Assembly: GCF_900215465.1 (NCBI RefSeq) | Contig: NZ_OBEH01000005.1 | Span: 124,001 to 188,000 of the forward strand | Reading direction: 5' to 3' | DNA: 64,000 bases | DNA from: Flagellimonas pacifica | Lineage (GTDB): Bacteria; Bacteroidota; Bacteroidia; Flavobacteriales; Flavobacteriaceae | Part shown: piece by piece, positions 16,650-24,878 of the stretch | Layout: each line of letters starts with the position of its first letter | How positions within the stretch are numbered: the first letter of the stretch is position 1 | Notes under the pieces: generated by a model | Told to the model about the DNA's origin: nothing | Seen by the model: the letters and a program-made list of their open reading frames with translations, nothing else | Database searches by the model: none | Translations under genes and position numbers: made by a program

Positions 16650-17131
16650 TACTTTTTGTTTCTGGAGGAGGAATGGGTCTTAATGATTTTCCAGTCCCCA
16701 TCGGTCTTCCTTAGGATGGAGGTCGCGACCCCTTTTTTACGTATGGTTCTGGATTCCCCTTTTTCGTCCGGTCGAAGGACTATCGTATAGATGTATGTTT
16801 CAGTGGTGAAAGCGTAGGGCAGGTCAACCACAACATCTATCTTGTATTCAGAGAAATCAAAACTCTTGAAATGGCCCAGTTCCGGACCCAGATGGTGTTC
16901 AATATAATGTGCATAGCTACCTTCCACGCCGCCTTGTTCAAACACTTGCGAATCTTCCGAAAAAAGCGCGAACGTACCCGCTGTGGTCTTGTTTTCCAGA
17001 GCGTCCTTATAAGACTTCATTGTTTGGGCCACCATCCCCTTGTCCGAAGACGGTCCGTCTTGTTGTGCGTGGCCGGTGACGAACGTCAAAATTATCAGGA
17101 CCGCAGGTATTAATCGTTTTAATGTTTTCAT
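16649..17131 (-). CDS. Secreted NTF2/SnoaL-like protein
   Basis: This 160-residue protein has a signal peptide ending near GHAQQ (residue 23), then a cone-shaped NTF2-like fold (DUF4440/SnoaL type). Evidence includes MVAQTMKSYKDALENKTTAG, FEQGGVEGSYAHYIEHHL and the C-terminal DGDWKIIKTHSSSR. Such proteins are ligand-binding or enzymatic. No catalytic set is evident here. It is the first gene of a two-gene unit with the PepSY protein, in the metal island. Confidence 0.78.
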   Translation of the reverse strand: MKTLKRLIPAVLIILTFVTGHAQQDGPSSDKGMVAQTMKSYKDALENKTTAGTFALFSEDSQVFEQGGVEGSYAHYIEHHLGPELGHFKSFDFSEYKIDVVVDLPYAFTTETYIYTIVLRPDEKGESRTIRKKGVATSILRKTDGDWKIIKTHSSSRNKK

Positions 17132-17249
17132 ATGCTGTTTTTAAAGTTTCTTATTTATTTCTTTTCAAAGGCCGGTTCTCTTTGTATTATGAATACCGGG
17201 GACGGCTAAAATCATGCCCCGGGGCACGGTGAACACTTGGTTTTCCGAT

Positions 17250-17912
17250 CTAGTTTGGCCTATTCGCCAAATAATAGCAATAACTTCCTATTTTGGTGTT
17301 TACAGAACCAGGTTCCTTTACGTTCTTGAAACCGGCCTTGATCATATAATCCGGGATAAGACCGTTTACATTGTCCGCTGTGGTTTGAAAACCATCGAGA
17401 ATTTGGACGACATAAAATTGAACCCTCATCAATTTGGATTTCGGTTTCCCCCAGTCCCCGATGATCAATGTCCCATTTGGTTTTAACACCCTGTAAATTT
17501 CATTCAAACACGAAATTTTGGTTTCCCTGTCCAGCTGGTGGAACACCAACGAACTAAAGACCTTGTCGAAGGTCTTGGCCTCGTAGGGAAATAGGCTTCC
17601 ATCATAGAGATCAAGTCTTATGGCGATATCATGTTTTCGGAACTTCTTTGCCGCGATATGCTTGACCTTTGGGTCGATATCCAGGCCGATGAAGTCCGTA
17701 TGGGAATTTCTCTCCTTGGCCAGAACCAGATTCTGTCCCGTACCAAATCCAAATTCAAGAATTCGTTCATCGTCCTTGGGATTTAGGTGGTCCAACAACG
17801 TATTTCTAAATTTCGTCTCGGGCATCGTGATTTTGATGGCCAGGTCATAAAGGCCTGTGAGCCAGTTATAGCCTAGTGCCGGAATAAAATTTTTAGTGCT
17901 TTGTTCAACCAT
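17250..17912 (-). CDS. SAM-dependent class I methyltransferase
   Basis: This 220-residue cytosolic protein has motif I ILEFGFGTGQN near residue 53, an acidic motif II (GLDIDPKVK), and the post-motif FDKVFSSLVFHQL, all typical of the class I fold. The substrate is unknown. Homologues next to metal resistance genes are often annotated as UbiE-like, and a role in small-molecule methylation is only a guess. It lies 40 nt after a small membrane protein gene. Confidence 0.85.
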   Translation of the reverse strand: MVEQSTKNFIPALGYNWLTGLYDLAIKITMPETKFRNTLLDHLNPKDDERILEFGFGTGQNLVLAKERNSHTDFIGLDIDPKVKHIAAKKFRKHDIAIRLDLYDGSLFPYEAKTFDKVFSSLVFHQLDRETKISCLNEIYRVLKPNGTLIIGDWGKPKSKLMRVQFYVVQILDGFQTTADNVNGLIPDYMIKAGFKNVKEPGSVNTKIGSYCYYLANRPN

Positions 17913-17951
17913 CTAGTACTGATTTTGTAATGGTATTTTTATCATGACCGT

Positions 17952-18092
17952 TCAATTCCCGCTCATCTGTAGGACTACGGTCCAGAGAACTATCGCCCCG
18001 AGGATAGCATAAAGGATGTACCTAAACCATTTTGTATGGTTTGGCCTACCGCCATTGCCCCCTTGTCCCGATTTACAACAATCTTTCATCAT
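17952..18092 (-). CDS. Short Cys-containing single-pass membrane protein
   Basis: From tandem ATGs at 18092/18089 the product is 45-46 residues: MKDCCKSGQGG, a basic linker and one membrane helix (WFRYILYAILGAIVLWTVVL). A longer in-frame version begins at 18134 but enters a large inverted repeat. The CC near the N-terminus could bind metal. Comparable tiny proteins starting MKDCC occur in flavobacterial metal clusters, from memory. Its function is unknown. Confidence 0.6.
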   Translation of the reverse strand: MMKDCCKSGQGGNGGRPNHTKWFRYILYAILGAIVLWTVVLQMSGN

Positions 18093-18100
18093 TTTGACTT

Positions 18101-18180
18101 TTGTAGTGCCTGTTAAGGGAAGAGCATCAACCACCGACCATTCTCTCTACCGCTCTTCCCATAACAGGGCTTTGCTACAA
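18101..18180. repeat. Large inverted repeat before the small MKDCC gene
   Basis: Arms 18109-18125 and 18152-18168 are 17 bp long and match at 16 positions (CCTGTTAAGGGAAGAGC versus its complement). An outer 6-bp pair, TTGTAG (18101-18106) with CTACAA (18175-18180), extends it. The loop is 26 nt. It ends 9 nt before the start codon of the minus-strand gene, so its transcript would carry a strong hairpin in the leader. It could equally be a miniature mobile element. The remaining gap up to 18404 shows no gene or clear site. Confidence 0.6.
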
Positions 18181-18404
18181 TATTGGTACCTGGGCCTGGT
18201 AGGGGAATACAACTACCAACTAAATAAATAACACTAAACACCCGGCCCTGTCCCAGGATTTATCCTTACCGTAGTTAACTTTCGACCGCCTACGGACTTG
18301 TACGGCCACCGATCGACCAAAAAGCCATCGGTTACCCGAAAAGGGAAGGAATCAACCAAGCAACCAACCGATCGAAACAACCTTCCCCCTTACAGGATCT
18401 GTGA

Positions 18405-18923
18405 TTACTGTATTACTTCTTTTACCTTTCCACAACTGAGCATTTGGGCGCCATAGTAGGGATTGCGTATGGCTTCGATGGAGGATAGCCAATAGGCGCC
18501 CCCGTTGAGGGCCATCGGGCAAAAGGCCTTATATATTTTACCAGATTTCAATTTTCCCTTCACTATTTTTTCCATGGCATTGCTCAACTCGGAAAATGCT
18601 TTTCGCTGTGCCTTTAAGTTATCGGTAGCGGCAATACTACTTGATGCCTCCAATGCAACCTCCGATCCTTCAATCTTTTTCAGGGCCTCGTTCAACATCA
18701 GCGCGCCCTTTTGGGCATCCTCGGAATTGGATCCCACCAAGTCGTTTTTGATGTGCTGGTAATGTTCGTAGGCGCTGGCCACATTGTCATCGCCGAACTC
18801 TATGGCAACCTGCTTCATTTCCATTTTGCTGTGGTCGTGGTTCAATTTTATTTTTTCCTGACCGTAGGTCATGGAGATGCCCAAAATGAAAAGGGCCATT
18901 ATTCCTTTATTAATTTTTTCCAT
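18405..18923 (-). CDS. Secreted DUF3347 protein
   Basis: This 172-residue protein has a signal peptide (to about residue 21), a short His/Met segment (NHDHSKMEMK) and a DUF3347 domain. The C-terminal hallmark is KAFCPMALNGGAYWLSS followed by NPYYGAQMLSCG. DUF3347 domains are helical bundles that accompany copper efflux systems and probably bind metal in the periplasm through the conserved Cys/Met/His. It is the last gene of the long cus operon and one of three DUF3347 copies in the window. Confidence 0.85.
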   Translation of the reverse strand: MEKINKGIMALFILGISMTYGQEKIKLNHDHSKMEMKQVAIEFGDDNVASAYEHYQHIKNDLVGSNSEDAQKGALMLNEALKKIEGSEVALEASSSIAATDNLKAQRKAFSELSNAMEKIVKGKLKSGKIYKAFCPMALNGGAYWLSSIEAIRNPYYGAQMLSCGKVKEVIQ

Positions 18924-18947
18924 TGTTATGATTTTTTAGTTATTCGA

Positions 18948-19400
18948 CTATAGGCCGTCTTTTAATTTCGATACCCAATCCAGCAAAGTTTTCTTTTCAG
19001 CTTCTGAAAGTTTCGCATCCCTATGGATTAGCGTATAGCTGGAAAGGGGCATGGCATCATCCTCGACCTGATTGATGATGGATTTTAACTTGCTGTTTTT
19101 TCTCCGCGACGAATATTCGCCCCATTGATTGAAGTTCAGTTCCTCTTTACCGTCTTCTATATGGTTTTCTAAAATCCACGCCATTGGTTGGATGGAATTG
19201 TACCAGGGATATTCCGTATTGTTGCTATGGCAATCGTAACAGGAGGTTTTCAATATCCCCTTTACGTTTTGCGGCACCTCATTGACCTTCATAAAATCCG
19301 TTTTGGGAACCAGATCGCTATGATTTCCAGTTGGACGGATAAACTGAATGCCCACAAGCAGCGCCAATACGGCCCATATCGTGATTTTTAGAACTTTCAT
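18948..19400 (-). CDS. Haem-binding domain protein (c-type cytochrome)
   Basis: This 150-residue protein has an N-terminal membrane anchor/signal (residues 5-20) and a single haem c site CYDCH at residues 54-58. It continues with SNNTEYPWYNSIQPMAWIL and the MPLSSYTLIHRDAKLSEAEK region of the Haem_bd family, common in Bacteroidota. It likely resides in the periplasm and acts in redox chemistry. The start is adjacent to the stop of the upstream DUF3347 lipoprotein, so it is part of the cus operon. Confidence 0.88.
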   Translation of the reverse strand: MKVLKITIWAVLALLVGIQFIRPTGNHSDLVPKTDFMKVNEVPQNVKGILKTSCYDCHSNNTEYPWYNSIQPMAWILENHIEDGKEELNFNQWGEYSSRRKNSKLKSIINQVEDDAMPLSSYTLIHRDAKLSEAEKKTLLDWVSKLKDGL

Positions 19401-20036
19401 TTAGTTGATCTGCTTCTCTAGCGAACCACAGCTGAGCATCTTGCTACCATAGTAGGGGTTTTTGATTTCCTTGTTTTCGCTTAACCATTGTGCGCCCTTA
19501 TTGTTGTTGTACATGGGGCAAAAGTCCTGATACAAGGTCTTGTCGGTACCTGTTATCGCAATCAAATCGATTACATCCTTGCTCAATACGTCAAAGTGCT
19601 CGCGTTGATGGCCGAGAGGGCTTTTGGCAATATGCTCGGCATGTTCGGAGGCATCTTCGATAATATCCCTTAATTCCTTTTGTTGTTCCCCGGTAAATTT
19701 GCCTTGGTCGAAGTCGTTAAGCGCGCTCAGCAAATTCTCACCTTCTTCTGCGGCCCCTTCCTTGCTGTCGGCGACCAGCGCATTTTTTAATTTTATATAA
19801 TGGCCTATGATCGGAGATGAGACCATAGCCTTTTCCTTGTCCATTGAGTCCATATCACCATGGTCCATTCCGGAATGGCCTTCATTCTCGCCCTCCATAT
19901 GTCCGCTTTCCTCCATCTGTTGGGAATGGTGCCCGTCAGTGTTGTCGTGTTCCTTTTTGTTGTCCTTGCACGAGGTGGCCGTAAAAGTTATCATTGCGAT
20001 TGCCAAAATTCCTGTTGTTGCTCTTACTTTTTTCAT
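19401..20036 (-). CDS. DUF3347 lipoprotein with His/Met-rich region
   Basis: This 211-residue protein has a lipobox (TFTATSC, Cys 23), then a long acidic His/Met-rich segment (residues about 30-70, with HHSQQMEESGHMEG and GHSGMDHGDMDSMD), and a DUF3347 domain ending in FCPMYNNNKGAQWLS and NPYYGSKMLSCG. The His/Met stretch is typical of periplasmic copper-binding proteins. It lies 1 nt upstream of the haem-binding gene within the cus operon. Confidence 0.86.
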   Translation of the reverse strand: MKKVRATTGILAIAMITFTATSCKDNKKEHDNTDGHHSQQMEESGHMEGENEGHSGMDHGDMDSMDKEKAMVSSPIIGHYIKLKNALVADSKEGAAEEGENLLSALNDFDQGKFTGEQQKELRDIIEDASEHAEHIAKSPLGHQREHFDVLSKDVIDLIAITGTDKTLYQDFCPMYNNNKGAQWLSENKEIKNPYYGSKMLSCGSLEKQIN

Positions 20037-20099
20037 TTTGTTCGATTTATTGAGTTAAGTTTAATTATTGTTTTTTTTTATATGTGGAGGGTGGTCCGC

Positions 20100-20486
20100 T
20101 CAAAGTTTTTCAACTACGTTTTCCAGTTTTGCCGTTATTTCCTCGGCCAGTTCCTTTAATAATGGATTTTCAACGGCTTGCATGGAGGCCATAGGATTGA
20201 TGGCGGCAACCTCGATGGTACCAGGCTCAATTTCCTGTACTATAACATTACAGGGAAGCATGGTGCCTATCTTGTCCTCCGCCTGTAAGGCCCTATGTGC
20301 ATAAGGGGGGTTGCAGGCCCCCAAAATGCGGTACTTCTTAAAATCTATATCCAATTTGTTTTTTAAGGTTTCCCTGACGTCGATTTCCGTAAGGATCCCA
20401 AAGCCCTCATCCTTTAGGCCTAGGCCGACTTTTTCGATTACCTGATCAAAACTTCCTTCAAGGGTCTTATTAAAATAATATTTCAT
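20100..20486 (-). CDS. DUF302 protein
   Basis: This 128-residue soluble protein from ATG 20486 (MKYYFNKTLEG) is a complete DUF302 domain. It includes the conserved YRILGACNPPYAHRAL segment with its Cys, and MLPCNVIVQEIEPGTIEV. DUF302 proteins are small alpha/beta proteins often encoded with metal or redox genes. Their biochemical role is not established. A longer frame from 20522 would overlap the upstream small gene, so the shorter start is chosen. Confidence 0.87.
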   Translation of the reverse strand: MKYYFNKTLEGSFDQVIEKVGLGLKDEGFGILTEIDVRETLKNKLDIDFKKYRILGACNPPYAHRALQAEDKIGTMLPCNVIVQEIEPGTIEVAAINPMASMQAVENPLLKELAEEITAKLENVVEKL

Positions 20487-20518
20487 CGCTTCAGTTTTTT
20501 GTGATTCATCATTTGTTC

Positions 20519-20686
20519 TCAAGGTACCTGTTCATCATCCACTATTTCATCTTTGGCAGGCTTATCGCCCTTGCGCGATCCGGTGGGGTTTTCGGATCTT
20601 TTCGAAAGCCCCATCCTTTTCCCAACGAAATAGGAAATGCCAAGCATCAATATGGCCAATCCCAATGCATACAGATATGTTGTCAT
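20519..20686 (-). CDS. 55-residue membrane protein
   Basis: ATG 20686 to TGA 20519 encodes an N-terminal membrane helix (YLYALGLAILMLGISYFVG) and a basic/acidic cytoplasmic tail. It sits in the cus operon between a small frame and DUF302, 32 nt before the DUF302 start. The clear helix with positive-inside tail supports a real gene, although the family is unrecognised. Confidence 0.55.
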   Translation of the reverse strand: MTTYLYALGLAILMLGISYFVGKRMGLSKRSENPTGSRKGDKPAKDEIVDDEQVP

Positions 20687-20880
20687 CGCCTAGTTTTTAG
20701 GTTTTGGTTCACACAAACAGTCTCGCACTTGGCCAAATACCCGGCATGGGTATTTGATGGGGTCATTGGACCTTTTAAAAAAGGATACTCGATGGCCATA
20801 TGCTTGTTATCGATGATATTGAACGGGTCCAGGTCAAGGACGCGGTGGCCCAAAAAGGGTAGCACCCTGTCCTTTTCCAT
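20683..20880 (-). CDS. Possible 65-residue protein in cus operon
   Basis: This frame starts 5 nt after the preceding gene's stop, and its stop overlaps the next start (ATGA). That packing is typical of a translated operon gene. The product is soluble, with KHMAIEYPFLKGPMTPSNTH and a Cys pair (CETVC) near the end. I recognise no family, so coding status rests on spacing. It could instead be a decayed gene fragment. Confidence 0.4.
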   Translation of the reverse strand: MEKDRVLPFLGHRVLDLDPFNIIDNKHMAIEYPFLKGPMTPSNTHAGYLAKCETVCVNQNLKTRR

Positions 20881-20885
20881 ATTAC

Positions 20886-21317
20886 CTATCGCTGTTTTTT
20901 GAAATTCATATAACTTTCCTTCGACTCAAAGTATGCCACTTGACCTTCTTCGTTCATAAGGACAATGTAGGCCTCGGTTTTATCTACCGGTCGCTTACTG
21001 TATAAATCGATACCTTCCCGTGCCTGTAAATGGGTATTTAAGGTTTTTACGCACATTTGGCAGCACCCATAATATGTTTTGCCGTTTACGGGCACGGGAA
21101 TTTGTGCCTTGCCCATGTAGGCATCATTTACCATACATACCAAATCCTTTGGCACCTGGCTTCCAACCCTGTATTCTTGGGGGTCCATCGATGCCTTTTG
21201 ATCGGCGACCGCTGTCAGGGGCCCATCGATTTCGGTTTCTATTTTCTTACTGTCGGTCTTACAGCCCATTAAACTAAAAAGGGCAAGACATCCTATAATC
21301 ACTTGTTTTATCATCAT
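20886..21317 (-). CDS. Lipoprotein with TRASH/YHS-like metal site
   Basis: This 143-residue lipoprotein (lipobox SLMGC, Cys 19) has a core with DLVCMVNDAYMGK and then NGKTYYGCCQMCVKTL. The pattern Cys...GCCxxC resembles TRASH/YHS zinc-ribbon-like metal domains. A C-terminal segment (AYIVLMNEEGQVAYFESKE) resembles NosL-type and related metallochaperones. It probably binds Cu or another soft metal in the periplasm. It follows the PII-like gene by 3 nt in the cus operon. Confidence 0.72.
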   Translation of the reverse strand: MMIKQVIIGCLALFSLMGCKTDSKKIETEIDGPLTAVADQKASMDPQEYRVGSQVPKDLVCMVNDAYMGKAQIPVPVNGKTYYGCCQMCVKTLNTHLQAREGIDLYSKRPVDKTEAYIVLMNEEGQVAYFESKESYMNFKKQR

Positions 21318-21320
21318 ATT

Positions 21321-21668
21321 TTATGCTTTTTGGGAAGGTGCACCGTTGCGCTCTCCCGTCTTTATTTTTATACAATGGTCCACGTGGCCAACATAGATTA
21401 GGCCATCACCACTTTCTCCCGTGCGGGCATATTTTCCAATGGTATCCGTTATCTTATCAACATCTTCTGCGGAACAGACAATTTCAACCTTGATGATCCT
21501 GGTATGCAAAAAGGGGAATTTTAAAGTGGGGAATTCTTTGACCGGATCGGTATAGTCCCCTACGCCCTCTCCCTCAAAGACCGTAAAGCAGCAGTAATGC
21601 TTTTCTTTAAGGGCCTTGGCCACAGCATTGAGTTTTTCTTTTCGTATAAATGCCTTGATTTCTTTCAT
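21321..21668 (-). CDS. PII-like signalling protein
   Basis: This 115-residue protein has the PII fold. Evidence includes MKEIKAFIRKEKLNAVAKAL, beta strand RIIKVEIVCSAEDVDKITDTI and C-terminal GDGLIYVGHVDHCIKIKTGE, matching the B- and C-loop signatures. The T-loop region (GEGVGDYTDP) lacks the Tyr-containing RGR loop of GlnB/GlnK. PII homologues next to CusA-type pumps (the PII-NG group) have been described and are thought to sense small ligands or metals. It lies between CusB and the TRASH-like lipoprotein. Confidence 0.82.
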   Translation of the reverse strand: MKEIKAFIRKEKLNAVAKALKEKHYCCFTVFEGEGVGDYTDPVKEFPTLKFPFLHTRIIKVEIVCSAEDVDKITDTIGKYARTGESGDGLIYVGHVDHCIKIKTGERNGAPSQKA

Positions 21669-21717
21669 TTGCCTTCTTTTTTATACTTGTCGTTCTATAG
21701 TTCCAAAAGGGCAATCG

Positions 21718-23595
21718 CTATTCTATGATCGTGGATTCCGTGGTCCCACAGGTTAACATTTTACCGCCCATATATGGGTTTTTTATAGTATCGTTCAAAC
21801 TCAGCCAATAGGCCCCGTTATTGCCATCCGCCATTGGGCAGAATTGTTCGTATACTTTTTGGTTGACCCCGAAAAGCTTTATGGCCTTTGATAAATGAGC
21901 GGACAGATGTTTAAAATGTCCTCTTTGTTTTTCAATGTCCGCAGTTTCACTAATGGATTTTGATGCACTTTTCATTTCCTTTGAGATTGTCATCCAATGG
22001 TTATGCGCCTCATGATCGGTCAACAATTTCATATCTACCTTGGCCATAGCGTTTACAAGTTCGCCGGCCGGGTTTTTGGCCGCATCGGCGTTATCACCGA
22101 CGAGCTTGTCCTTTAAGGTGATATAGTGTGAAAACACTTTTGCCAATTGGCTTTTGAAATCATCGGGAACGGTCATGCGCTTTTGCATTTTGGAGTGGTC
22201 CGAGTCATTTTGCATATTGGTATGGTCGGTTTCCCCTTCCATTTTTGAATGGTCCATGGAGTCATCTTTCATCGTGTCGTTTGCATCACCTCCCATGTCC
22301 ATACCGCCATGGTTGTGGCCGGTCATGACCACTCCGCCTTCAGGGTTCATCATGCTTTTTTGTCCTACCAGCTGGGCGGACGCATCTATTCTGAAGACAC
22401 CGTTGGTGGCAACGACCTCATTGGCCTCCAGACCTTCCTCGACAATGTAGAATTCGCCCATGTCCGCACCCAGCTTAATTTCCCTATAGACAAAGGAGAT
22501 GGTTTTGTCATGAGGGACCTTGACGTATACCACGGCGCGTTTACCTGTCCAGAGCACGGATGATTTTGGTATGATTATAGCGTCCTCGACGTCTGACATC
22601 TCCGCTTGGATAAGGCCATTGGCATACATTTCCGGCAACAACTTGTTGTTTGGATTGTTGAGCTCGACCCTGACCTTGGCCACCCTGGTACTGGAGGACA
22701 CAAATGGATCTACGTAGGTAACCTTGCCGGTAAAATCTTTCCCGGGCAGGGCCTGTATCGTAAAGCTGACCTTGTCATTGATTTTGATCCATGAAATGTC
22801 GGATTCATAGGCTTCGAACATCACCCAGACCGCACTTAGATTGGCTATTTCAAATAGCGGCTGTCCCTCCATGATGTAATTTCCCAACTCAACATTCCTC
22901 TTCATCACATAACCGGAATGATCGGATAGAATGTCTATCTGCTCCTGGACATTTCCGGACTTTTCAATGGCATCGATCTGGGCATCCGAAAGCTTCCATA
23001 ACTTTAGTTTATTCCTTGATGCAACATATAACTGGGGGTATACGTCCTTGGACTTGATGGTCTCAAAGAGTTCCTTCTGTGCAGAAATCAATTCCGGGGA
23101 ATAAATGCGGACGATTTTTTGTCCCCGATATACTTTTTCCCCCGTAAAGTTCACGTACAAGCGCTCTATCCTTCCTGGAATATGGGATACTTGGGAAAAT
23201 AAACGTCTCTCGTCCGGTTTTACCCGGCCCAACAGGCGGATCTCTTTGGCCGCATTGGCCTCCCTGACCACGGTGGTCTGGATGTTGGCCAATTGTACGG
23301 CTTCCTCGGTCATCACAATTTCATTGGAAGCGATACTTTCTGTCGTGCTCCCCGATTCCTCCAAGGGAATCAATTCCATGCCACAGATGGGACAAGTTCC
23401 CGGTTCTTCCAGCTTTATTTGTGGGTGCATGGAGCAGGTCCACAACTGGGTCTTCGGATCTTGGACATATTCATGTTCGCCGTCCTTATGGACGGTTTCG
23501 GGACTTCCACCTGAAAATAGGGTCCCTAATAGTATACCAACGATCAAGATGCCGCCAGCGATCAAATAATTTTTATATTTCTGAATGTATTTCAT
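21718..23595 (-). CDS. cusB: CusB-like efflux adaptor with metal-binding and DUF3347 domains
   Basis: This 625-residue periplasmic adaptor links the RND pump to the outer-membrane channel. After the N-terminal anchor (residues 11-28) comes a small metal-binding domain (WTCSMHP, then GTCPICGMELIP; Cys 54, His 57, Cys 68, Cys 71). The adaptor body follows (barrel-sandwich, alpha-hairpin and beta-barrel, about 110-400), then a His/Met/Asp-rich linker, then a C-terminal DUF3347 domain (about 490-620, FCPMADGNNGAYWLS). Typical CusB proteins are about 400-450 residues, so both ends carry metal-handling additions. Confidence 0.93.
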   Translation of the reverse strand: MKYIQKYKNYLIAGGILIVGILLGTLFSGGSPETVHKDGEHEYVQDPKTQLWTCSMHPQIKLEEPGTCPICGMELIPLEESGSTTESIASNEIVMTEEAVQLANIQTTVVREANAAKEIRLLGRVKPDERRLFSQVSHIPGRIERLYVNFTGEKVYRGQKIVRIYSPELISAQKELFETIKSKDVYPQLYVASRNKLKLWKLSDAQIDAIEKSGNVQEQIDILSDHSGYVMKRNVELGNYIMEGQPLFEIANLSAVWVMFEAYESDISWIKINDKVSFTIQALPGKDFTGKVTYVDPFVSSSTRVAKVRVELNNPNNKLLPEMYANGLIQAEMSDVEDAIIIPKSSVLWTGKRAVVYVKVPHDKTISFVYREIKLGADMGEFYIVEEGLEANEVVATNGVFRIDASAQLVGQKSMMNPEGGVVMTGHNHGGMDMGGDANDTMKDDSMDHSKMEGETDHTNMQNDSDHSKMQKRMTVPDDFKSQLAKVFSHYITLKDKLVGDNADAAKNPAGELVNAMAKVDMKLLTDHEAHNHWMTISKEMKSASKSISETADIEKQRGHFKHLSAHLSKAIKLFGVNQKVYEQFCPMADGNNGAYWLSLNDTIKNPYMGGKMLTCGTTESTIIE

Positions 23596-23612
23596 GTCTT
23601 GGCTTTTTACGT

Positions 23613-24878
23613 TTAATTTCCTAATAAGTAATATATGAACGCCACCGCGGCATTTTTGTCCGTCAATGCTTTTTGATGGGCCAGTTCATAGCGCAACAAT
23701 TGTCTTTCTATTCTCAGGACTTCCTCAAAATCCTTGGAATCCGTGGAATAGGAGGTAATGAGTATGTCCAATACCTTTTTGGCGATTTCCGACTGGCGTT
23801 TGTTCAGGGCAATCCTTCTGTCGCCGTCGTTGAAGTCTTTCGAGGTATTCTCATAGATGGTGTTAAGACTGTTTTTCTTGTCTTCCTTTCTTAAGGTCTC
23901 ACCTTCCTGCAAGTATTCCGCCTCCTTGACCATGGCCTTATATTTTTTACGGTACAGGGGTATGGAAATCCCGACCGAAGGAAACAAAAAGGCATCTTCC
24001 CCGTTGTCCGTGGCCGTTGATAAGGGGTTTTCACCGACAACAGTGTAACTTAATCCAATATTGAATTTGGGCAGGCCTTCCTTTTTCGCCACTACCTCCT
24101 GGTTTACAAAGGCGTTCAACCTATGTTCAATGGCTTTCAATTGGTGGTTGGAAGCATAAATCTCTTCCATGACATCCAACTGGCCCTGGGGCAGCTCGTC
24201 CTGCCATAAGGTATCCGGCACGACTATCGGGGCCTGGCCATCGGTATTCAACAAGTTGTTGAATTTTACCTGCAAGGCATACCTTGTATCCCGAAACAAT
24301 TCCAATTGGTTTTCAAGATCGTTCAATTCCAGCTCTACCCTTAGTTCATCCACGACCGAGGCGTTTCCGGCCTCTATCTTCACCAGGGACAACCGTTTGA
24401 AGATGTTGAGGATCTCCATGTTCTCCTGGGTGATCTTAATGGCCTTTTCAATGAAATAGTAGTTGTAATAGGCCGTTTTGACCTCAAAGAAGAGATTCGA
24501 TTTTGTGTTTTCGAAATCCTCATATTTTGCGCTTGCCAATTCAGTGGCGACATCCTCCTTGGCGCCCAATAGGCCGAACCACGGAAAACTTTGCGCTAGG
24601 TTAAAACGCCATTCCTGGGGGCCGACCCTAGTTTCTACGGGTTGTATAAAATACCCGAACGCGACCGTGGGGTCTGGCAAGGCACCTACCTGGGGAACCT
24701 TTTCCATTGCCGCCATATAGTCGTTGAACTTTCCCTTGAGTCCGGGATTGTTCTCGGCCGCAAACGTTAGATACCCTTCAAGGTCGGTTTGACCAAAAAG
24801 CGAGGTCCCTATCGTTAATGCGAAAAGCATGAAAACAATGGCGTCCTTTTTTGAAAATATCTTTGTTGATCTAAGCAT
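23613..24878 (-). CDS. TolC-family outer membrane channel of the cus system
   Basis: This 421-residue protein has a signal peptide (to about residue 29) and two repeats of long amphipathic helices with short strand segments, as in the outer-membrane efflux protein (OEP) family. Examples are AENNPGLKGKFNDYMAAMEK and GALPDPTVAFGYFIQP. It completes the CusCBA-type tripartite pump. The start overlaps the cusA stop by 8 nt. Confidence 0.92.
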   Translation of the reverse strand: MLRSTKIFSKKDAIVFMLFALTIGTSLFGQTDLEGYLTFAAENNPGLKGKFNDYMAAMEKVPQVGALPDPTVAFGYFIQPVETRVGPQEWRFNLAQSFPWFGLLGAKEDVATELASAKYEDFENTKSNLFFEVKTAYYNYYFIEKAIKITQENMEILNIFKRLSLVKIEAGNASVVDELRVELELNDLENQLELFRDTRYALQVKFNNLLNTDGQAPIVVPDTLWQDELPQGQLDVMEEIYASNHQLKAIEHRLNAFVNQEVVAKKEGLPKFNIGLSYTVVGENPLSTATDNGEDAFLFPSVGISIPLYRKKYKAMVKEAEYLQEGETLRKEDKKNSLNTIYENTSKDFNDGDRRIALNKRQSEIAKKVLDILITSYSTDSKDFEEVLRIERQLLRYELAHQKALTDKNAAVAFIYYLLGN

